Made by a program: the position numbers and the translations under genes. 32,073 nt of DNA. Origin: Dehalococcoidia bacterium (GTDB lineage: Bacteria; Chloroflexota; Dehalococcoidia; E44-bin15). Below, one piece after another: positions 27,302 through 32,073 of the stretch. A model generated the notes under the pieces. It worked only from the letters and a program-made list of their open reading frames with translations, was not told the DNA's origin and did not search any database. Numbering within the stretch: position 1 is the stretch's first letter; each line of letters opens with the position of its first letter. The DNA is taken from the NCBI GenBank assembly GCA_030610655.1, contig JAUWRG010000012.1, positions 1 to 32,073 of the forward strand, given 5' to 3'.

Positions 27302-28215
27302 CACTCAAGCTCCTTGAGCGCCTGCTCCGCCTCGTCAGCGGTGGGAGCCCGTCCGTGGAATTCCAGATTGTTCTCCATGAAGCTGACCCCTTTGCCTTTG
27401 GTGGTATGGGCAATAATAGCTGTTGGCTTTCCCTTTACCGTTTTCGCCTCTTCAAGGGCCGCTAGAATTTGGGCCGGGTCGTGCCCATTTACCTCGATAA
27501 CATGCCAGCCAAAAGAGCGCCACTTCTCATCCAGAGGTTCACTATTCATGATCTCGTAGGTCCAGCCATCGATCTGCTGCTGGTTGCGGTCGATGATGGC
27601 AACGATGTTGTCCACTTTGAAGTGGGCAGCAGCCATCGCTGCCTCCCACACCTGCCCTTCCTCACATTCGCCATCCCCAACAAGCACATATACACGGTAG
27701 TCTCGGCGATCGAGCCGAGCGGCAATTGCGATGCCGATGCCAAAAGATAAACCCTGTCCCAAAGATCCGGTGGACAACTCCACTCCAGGGGTAGCAGTCA
27801 TGTCGGCATGACCCTGCAACCTGCTGTCCAGTTGCCTCAACGTCAATAGCTCCTCAGTGGCGAAGTATCCCGCCTCGGCAAGTGCGGAATAGAGCAATGG
27901 CGCTGCGTGCCCCTTGCTTAGCACGAAGCGGTCGCGGTCAGTCCAGCGAGGGTTTCGAGGGTCGTAGCGCAAATGGTTGAAGAAGAGGGCAGTAAGGATC
28001 TCCACTGCTGACAGGGAACCACCGGGATGACCGCTGCCCGCTTTTGCCGTCATACGGATGATATGGCGGCGAAGCGTTTTCGCCATTTCTCTCATCTCCT
28101 CTATAGAGAGAACAGGCGCAACCCTCTTAGAAGAAGTAGCCTCGGCAGCCGAATTCGGTGCCGAGGCTGAAATCTCCGATGATTCTCTGTTACAGCTCTG
28201 CTCTGATGCAGGCAA
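27301..28215 (-). CDS. Transketolase, N-terminal subunit
   Basis: 304 residues with the thiamine diphosphate domain: AGSGHPGGSLSAVEILTALF, FVLSKGHAAPLLYSAL, GSLGQGLSFGIGIA and the ThDP motif GDGECEEGQVWEAA ending in DNIVAIIDRN. The first 35 residues are an unusual Ser/Ala-rich extension not seen in the core family. The start is TTG at 28215, supported by AAGGAG 7 bases upstream. A TATAAT -10 candidate lies on the minus strand at 28247-28242, but I see no convincing -35. Confidence 0.93.
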   Translation of the reverse strand: MPASEQSCNRESSEISASAPNSAAEATSSKRVAPVLSIEEMREMAKTLRRHIIRMTAKAGSGHPGGSLSAVEILTALFFNHLRYDPRNPRWTDRDRFVLSKGHAAPLLYSALAEAGYFATEELLTLRQLDSRLQGHADMTATPGVELSTGSLGQGLSFGIGIAIAARLDRRDYRVYVLVGDGECEEGQVWEAAMAAAHFKVDNIVAIIDRNQQQIDGWTYEIMNSEPLDEKWRSFGWHVIEVNGHDPAQILAALEEAKTVKGKPTAIIAHTTKGKGVSFMENNLEFHGRAPTADEAEQALKELE

Positions 28216-28353
28216 TCTACATCTCCTTACCCCGGAATGCTATTATAATATAGTAATCTAAACAATATGTCTACAATTTGCAATCGTCAATTCTCCAGAG
28301 AGCTAAGGTTCCCTGTCATTGGAGTGAGTCCGTGCCGCGAGCTAGAGCCCTAC

Positions 28354-28475
28354 TGTCATTGCGACCCTTCACTATGTGAAGGGGAAGAATCTCATGTCTT
28401 ACCAACACCCCCAGATTGCTTCGTCAAGTTCCCTCCCCCGATGAATCGGGGTCAGGACAAGCCTCGCAATGACAT
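28354..28475. repeat. Dispersed inverted repeat, TCATTGCGACC...GCAATGACA type, copy 2
   Basis: TCATTGCGACCCTTCACTAT and GAAGAATCTC on the left answer CAGATTGCTTC and CGCAATGACA on the right; relative of 14708-14794. It fills the middle of the gap 28262-28873, which has no convincing gene; the 112-codon ORF across it is repeat-derived. Confidence 0.7.
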
Positions 28476-28684
28476 ATTGGTCCCACCCGTACTGCAGCGA
28501 GCTACTGGGGAAACCCAAGACCTGCGCTTAGTCACCTTACCCCCTGACCCTCCGACAGATCGGAGTCCGATGAATCGGACCTCTCCTCAAGGAGAGGGGG
28601 GATAAATATAACTAGGGGACAACCCTAGAACCCCGGCAGGGGGAACCCTGCACCCCGCTTTTTGTTGCCGCTCGCCCGAGCTTG

Positions 28685-28756
28685 TCGAAGGGTGAAGGTG
28701 AACCCCCTCCCTCTCCTTCCAGGTCGAAGACTCTTCGAGGAAGGATCCCTCCCGCC
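28685..28756 (-). repeat. 74-bp dispersed repeat, copy B
   Basis: Reverse complement of 19401-19474 with small differences. It abuts CGAGCTTGTCGAAGGG, which is also part of the 33-bp repeat family, so repeats are joined here as composites. Confidence 0.8.
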
Positions 28757-28873
28757 AAGGGAGGGAGGACATAGGCTCTTCCCCGCCTGCTCTATGTTGT
28801 ACTTCTTACAGACACCCCCTTTGAGATCCTTCTTCTCTATTGACTCTCGCCAGATGAGGGCAGCCAGCTTTGC

Positions 28874-29749
28874 TTGACCAAAGGGGGGATTATCATTAAA
28901 ATCCACAGAGTGATTATCGATTTCCACACGCACATCGTCCCACCCTGGATAAAAGAGCGCCGTCAGGAGTATCTGGGGCGCGACCTGTTATTCGACCATC
29001 TATACTCTAACCCCAAGGCAAGGCTTGCCACTGCTGAGGATCTCATCGCCAGCATGGACGAGGAGGGCATTGACATTTCAATCGCCCTCAACATCGGCTG
29101 GGTAAGCCATGAGCTATGTAGGGAGACTAATGACTACATCATGGAAGCAGTGGCCCACTACCCCAATCGGCTGGTCGGGTTTTGCGCCATCCAACCAAAG
29201 GCTGGGGATGGGGCCATTGCCGAGCTAGAGCGCTGCGCCAACGGGGGGCTAAGAGGCATCGGAGAGTTGAGGCCCGACGTTCAAGGATTTGACCTGGGGG
29301 ACGAGGCGACAATGGCGCCAGTTGTCGAGGCGGCAAATCGCCACGGAATGATCCTGCTTACCCATTCCTCCGAGCCTGTGGGGCATCAGTATGCGGGAAA
29401 GGGAGAGGTCACCCCTGACATTCTCTATAGATTCATCAGTCGCTTTCCACAAATCCCCTTCGTTTGCGCCCACTGGGGCGGTGGGCTGCCCTTCTACGCC
29501 CTGATGCCAGAGGTGGCAAGTGCCCTGCAGAACGTTTTCTTCGATACTGCAGCCACGCCCTTTCTTTACCGCCCCGAGATCTTCAGGTATATCGCCGATA
29601 TCGCCGGGGTCGACAAAATCCTTTTTGGCACTGACTATCCGTTGATGCCTCAAAGCAGAGTTATCAAACAGCTTCGCTCCCTGGACATGGGGGTGGATGC
29701 TGAAGAATTGATACTGGGAGATAATGCGAAGAGGCTTCTTGGCCTATGA
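28874..29749 (+). CDS. Amidohydrolase-superfamily metal-dependent hydrolase (ACMSD-like)
   Basis: Up to 291 residues with the TIM-barrel pattern of COG2159 enzymes: IIDFHTHIVPPWI (metal His18 and His20), a middle GLRGIGELRPDVQGFDLGD, LLTHSSEP, the second histidine region FVCAHWGGGLPFYALMPEV, and the metal Asp in ILFGTDYPLM. Members decarboxylate or hydrolyse aromatic and related carboxylates; the substrate is not predictable. TTG at 28874 gives the longest form; GTG at 28910 (reading MIIDFHTH) matches homologues better but neither has a good ribosome site. It overlaps thpR by 4 bases. Confidence 0.88.
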   Translation: MTKGGIIIKIHRVIIDFHTHIVPPWIKERRQEYLGRDLLFDHLYSNPKARLATAEDLIASMDEEGIDISIALNIGWVSHELCRETNDYIMEAVAHYPNRLVGFCAIQPKAGDGAIAELERCANGGLRGIGELRPDVQGFDLGDEATMAPVVEAANRHGMILLTHSSEPVGHQYAGKGEVTPDILYRFISRFPQIPFVCAHWGGGLPFYALMPEVASALQNVFFDTAATPFLYRPEIFRYIADIAGVDKILFGTDYPLMPQSRVIKQLRSLDMGVDAEELILGDNAKRLLGL

Positions 29750-30333
29750 CGGAACAAATTCGAGCCTTCATTGCCATCGAGATGGCCAACGCGGTCAGAG
29801 CCAGCCTGTCCTCGCTGCAGGACAGGCTGAGGCCCGATGAGCATCCCTATGTGAAGTGGGTTGACCCCAAGGGTATTCATCTCACTCTAAAGTTTCTGGG
29901 CAACATCGTGCAACAGCAGGTGCCTCAGATAGAAGAGGCCATTTCACAGGCCTCTCAGGCTGTATCCCCTTTTCAACTTCAGCTCGGCGGATTGGGCGCC
30001 TTCCCAAGTCTTGGAAGGCCCCGGGTTATCTGGGTGGCGATGACGGGAGACGTACAGAGGCTTGTGACCTTGCAGAAGGGCATTGACCAGGCCCTTGTTC
30101 CGCTTGGTTTCGCCATAGAATCACGCCCATTTAAAGCACATCTGACTCTGGGACGGCTTAGGGAGCGGGCATCACCAGAGGAGCGCAAAAGGATTGGGGA
30201 GCTCGTAATGGCCACTCAGTCTGAAGCCGCTACAGCGATGAAAGTGAGCGAGCTTATCCTGATGAGGAGCAGGCTCACTCCACAAGGTGCCATCTACAGT
30301 CGCATCGCTAGAACAGAGCTGCGAGGCGCCTGA
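29746..30333 (+). CDS. thpR: RNA 2',3'-cyclic phosphodiesterase (2'-5' RNA ligase family)
   Basis: 195 residues with the two HxT(x) motifs of the 2H phosphoesterases: HLTLKF (His45, Thr47) and HLTLGR (His132, Thr134), plus the family start IRAFIAIEM and end LTPQGAIYSRI. It opens 2',3'-cyclic phosphates at RNA ends. ATGA overlap with the hydrolase gene indicates coupling, but no joint function is evident. Confidence 0.94.
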   Translation: MTEQIRAFIAIEMANAVRASLSSLQDRLRPDEHPYVKWVDPKGIHLTLKFLGNIVQQQVPQIEEAISQASQAVSPFQLQLGGLGAFPSLGRPRVIWVAMTGDVQRLVTLQKGIDQALVPLGFAIESRPFKAHLTLGRLRERASPEERKRIGELVMATQSEAATAMKVSELILMRSRLTPQGAIYSRIARTELRGA

Positions 30334-30531
30334 AGCCGCTCGGATACGCGTCCACGCATCGAGCCGGAAAATCCTCTCCCTAGTGTCGCGCGGCTTATTG
30401 CTTCGGTCTAGACCCGCAGAGAAAGTTGTGCGACTATGTAGCATGTCTCTACGAGAGCGACGATCGCATCAGGCAATTAACTTCGCCTGAATCAAATAAG
30501 GGAGTCTTGGTAGTTCGCTTGACTTGTGCGA
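30334..30531. other. Intergenic stretch after thpR
   Basis: No gene recognised. It contains a 13-bp direct repeat TTGTGCGACTATG at 30426-30438 and 30524-30536, the second copy touching the end of the next gene. No terminator was clear. Confidence 0.4.
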
Positions 30532-30771
30532 CTATGCAGACGCCTGTGCTTTGGGCTTTGACCTCAGGAAGATAACGTCTTCCCACGCAGGTATAGCCGA
30601 CGACCCAACCCTTCTTTGTTGGATTTCGGCGTCGAATATACGGAGCAGCAAGGAGGCTATGAGCGGAGCCTCCTCTTCATTCTCTACTAGAGCCGCAATG
30701 TCGCCAAGAGATATCTCACCCACATACAAGAGCAACATACTTGCTAATCTTGCACTTAGCTCGCTTGGCAT
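30532..30771 (-). CDS. Small unknown protein, partner of the protease gene
   Basis: 79 residues, not recognised. It is mostly helical: MPSELSARLASMLLLYVGEI, SLGDIAALVENEEEAPLIAS, a loop with IQQRRVGSSAIPAWEDVIFL and a short basic tail. AAGGAG lies about 9 bases before the ATG. It begins 14 bp after the stop of the protease gene on the same strand, so they form a two-gene unit. It may be an adaptor or regulator of the protease; this rests only on position. Confidence 0.65.
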   Translation of the reverse strand: MPSELSARLASMLLLYVGEISLGDIAALVENEEEAPLIASLLLRIFDAEIQQRRVGSSAIPAWEDVIFLRSKPKAQASA

Positions 30772-30785
30772 CGTATTTTACTCCT

Positions 30786-31784
30786 TTAATCGTTGTGGCC
30801 ACTCGGTGGTAGCATGATCGGACCCCCCAGAGCGTCCCTAACGGGCGGTGGCAGGCCATCCAGCAGCTCAGGCGGTAGGTTTTTCAGGAGTTCGTCAAGT
30901 TTCTTTCGCTTCTGCTTTCCTTTGATCTCCTCCCTCTCACGGCAAAGTTTATGAATGTCCCAGATGATATTGAGCTGCTCTCCTTCAATCTCCTCCGCAA
31001 CTAGGCCTATCGCTTTTACCTCGTCAAGAGTGATGCAGAACCCATGATCGGCATATCCCTCCGTGAGCGTGGATGCAATCTTCGCAGCTTCCTCGAAGGG
31101 CTTTGCGTGGAGCATGCGCGTTGAGAGCAGCTTCGAAAGGTACTCCTTCGCAATATCCAATGACTTCTTGAAACTGCCCAGTGTAAGTGGGAATTGTAAT
31201 CGCTCTATTAGGCCGTTCGCCAGCTTTTCGTTACCCTTTTCGAACTCGTCGCGAATGAGACTCAGTGTTGCCTCAATGTGCAGGGGCGAGAATGCTTCAA
31301 AACGATTCTGCATCGGATTCAGCTCAGTGATTTGTGGGTCAAGAGGGCCTAGCTCGGCTACGGGCGACATCATTATCCTGTCGCCGGCACACACGAGCAT
31401 GGTGGCTGCGCTTTTTGCCCATCTTGGGACGAAGAACGTCAGTTCGATTGCTCCGAACTTGCGCAAGAGCAACGCCAGATTGTACGTGGAGTTGATATCT
31501 CCACCTCCGGAGTCTACAATTACATCTAACTTGCCCCCACAGTCTATGAAATTGGACCTCAGGTCATCAAAAACGTCGTCGACGAGGTGCATCCTGATGC
31601 TCGTATTGTGCAACAACAGAGGATAGCAATGCCTGTTTTCCCTCGTTTGTCTGAAATCGGTCAGCTTCTGTTGAATCCTTGTTTCCACATCCTTGAGGGA
31701 TCCCTTGCGCACCACCTTGGCACACGACTGGGAGTGCATGCGCCTCTTCGACGGTCGCTTCGATTCCACCGTTTTCGGATTCAT
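30786..31784 (-). CDS. Serine dehydrogenase proteinase-family protein (ClpP/crotonase fold)
   Basis: 332 residues. The fold of the SDH_sah / SppA-like group shows as DVIVDSGGGDINSTYNLALL (about 87-106), FFVPRWAKSAATMLVCAGD with the likely nucleophile Ser125, then IMMSPVAELGPLDPQI (about 137-152). The rest is helical, with a Lys/Arg-rich end (KGKQKRKKLDELLKNLPPEL). The predicted promoter (31795-31823) excludes the longer TTG start at 31823 and leaves the ATG at 31784. There is no signal peptide or obvious membrane segment, so it is likely cytoplasmic. Such proteins recur in accessory regions; the target is unknown. It lies beside an IS fragment. Confidence 0.85.
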   Translation of the reverse strand: MNPKTVESKRPSKRRMHSQSCAKVVRKGSLKDVETRIQQKLTDFRQTRENRHCYPLLLHNTSIRMHLVDDVFDDLRSNFIDCGGKLDVIVDSGGGDINSTYNLALLLRKFGAIELTFFVPRWAKSAATMLVCAGDRIMMSPVAELGPLDPQITELNPMQNRFEAFSPLHIEATLSLIRDEFEKGNEKLANGLIERLQFPLTLGSFKKSLDIAKEYLSKLLSTRMLHAKPFEEAAKIASTLTEGYADHGFCITLDEVKAIGLVAEEIEGEQLNIIWDIHKLCREREEIKGKQKRKKLDELLKNLPPELLDGLPPPVRDALGGPIMLPPSGHND

Positions 31785-31794
31785 GGCGACGCTA

Positions 31795-31823
31795 ACTGTA
31801 GCACGCCAAAACGAATATTGCAA
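31795..31823 (-). promoter_or_regulatory. Promoter of the protease unit
   Basis: On the minus strand, TTGCAA (31823-31818), 17 bp, TACAGT (31800-31795) with TGC before the -10. The expected transcript starts only about 4 bases before the ATG at 31784, so the message would be nearly leaderless. Confidence 0.6.
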
Positions 31824-31897
31824 TACCCCTACAAAGACCCAGATACTCCGCTCTATTGCACCAAAAACGGCGTATGGGTCTCATCCTGGGGGCGCGG

Positions 31898-32073
31898 ATG
31901 CGGCTACAGCGGGAAGTGAGAGGGACGGTTCCGGGACGGGCGGGACGCTACCGTGAGGTGGCTGACAACCTCCTGGTAAAGGAGGTTTGGGTCGAGGGAC
32001 GACGCTACATCGTGTGCCATAATCCTCAGGAGGCAGCCAAAGATGCTGCTGATCGGCAAGCGATAGTGGAGAG
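31898..32073 (+). mobile_element. IS1634-like transposase fragment, running off the right edge
   Basis: The frame reads GRAGRYREVADNLLVKEVWV, then EGRRYIVCHNPQEAAKDAAD and RQAIVE to the window end without a stop. This matches the internal part of IS1634-type transposases. The ATG at 31898 is only the first in frame; the usual N-terminal half of the protein is absent upstream, where other sequence begins, so it looks 5'-truncated. Family assignment from memory. Confidence 0.65.

Noticed and set aside
28267-28605. 112-codon ORF in the gap before the amidohydrolase
   Set aside because: It spans palindromic repeats (GCAATGACA, GATGAATCGGG) and has no protein-like pattern.

Overview
The window looks like a chromosomal segment of a monoderm bacterium, most likely Chloroflexota and probably Dehalococcoidia. 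This is an inference from lipoproteins with Thr/Pro-rich linkers, T-box control of ileS and of a stand-alone TrpB2, a split two-subunit transketolase, an IleRS2-type isoleucyl-tRNA synthetase and many intergenic palindromic repeats. No rRNA or tRNA gene was seen to test it. Housekeeping genes are fairly GC-rich; two blocks (about 1.9-3.3 kb and 21.2-22.6 kb) are visibly AT-richer and look acquired.

Layout. 1-3.6 kb is accessory: a broken transposase with three 22-bp-spaced end repeats, a winged-helix regulator whose upstream 17-bp motif recurs after the gene, a decayed small ORF, a possible 18-residue cationic peptide, a perfect hairpin and a radical SAM/SPASM-like enzyme. 3.6-7.2 kb is the rpmH-rnpA-yidD-(PQQ-type propeller lipoprotein)-yidC-jag membrane-insertion operon behind a consensus promoter with almost no leader. 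7.2-10.6 kb is an Ile T-box plus ileS. On the minus strand, 10.6-13.75 kb is a Trp T-box driving trpB2 and an HtrA-type protease lipoprotein. 13.8-15.3 kb is a graveyard: a frameshifted lipoprotein, a remnant of a second mfd 3' end, repeats and a broken small membrane ORF. Then come a hotdog thioesterase (+) and mfd (-).

19.3-20 kb is a repeat cluster. proB and proA follow, but about 3.2 kb of foreign-looking DNA separates them: an unknown protein, a DUF1828/DUF1829-type protein coupled to it by ATGA, and a DNA methyltransferase fused to an Mrr-like nuclease domain. After proA come hicAB (-), with a perfect palindromic operator inside its promoter, a split transketolase (-), a repeat-filled gap, an amidohydrolase coupled to thpR (+), a serine-dehydrogenase-type protease with a 79-residue partner (-), and an IS1634-like transposase fragment at the right edge.

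The best candidates for something undescribed are the regulator/peptide/radical SAM block at the left, the defence-like cargo splitting proBA, and the protease/small-protein pair next to the right-hand IS. Side results are an IleRS2 with the GXHH signature, two structurally alignable T-boxes with ATC and TGG specifiers, a fossil duplicate of the mfd 3' end, and a recurring promoter style (TGn-extended -10, very short leaders).
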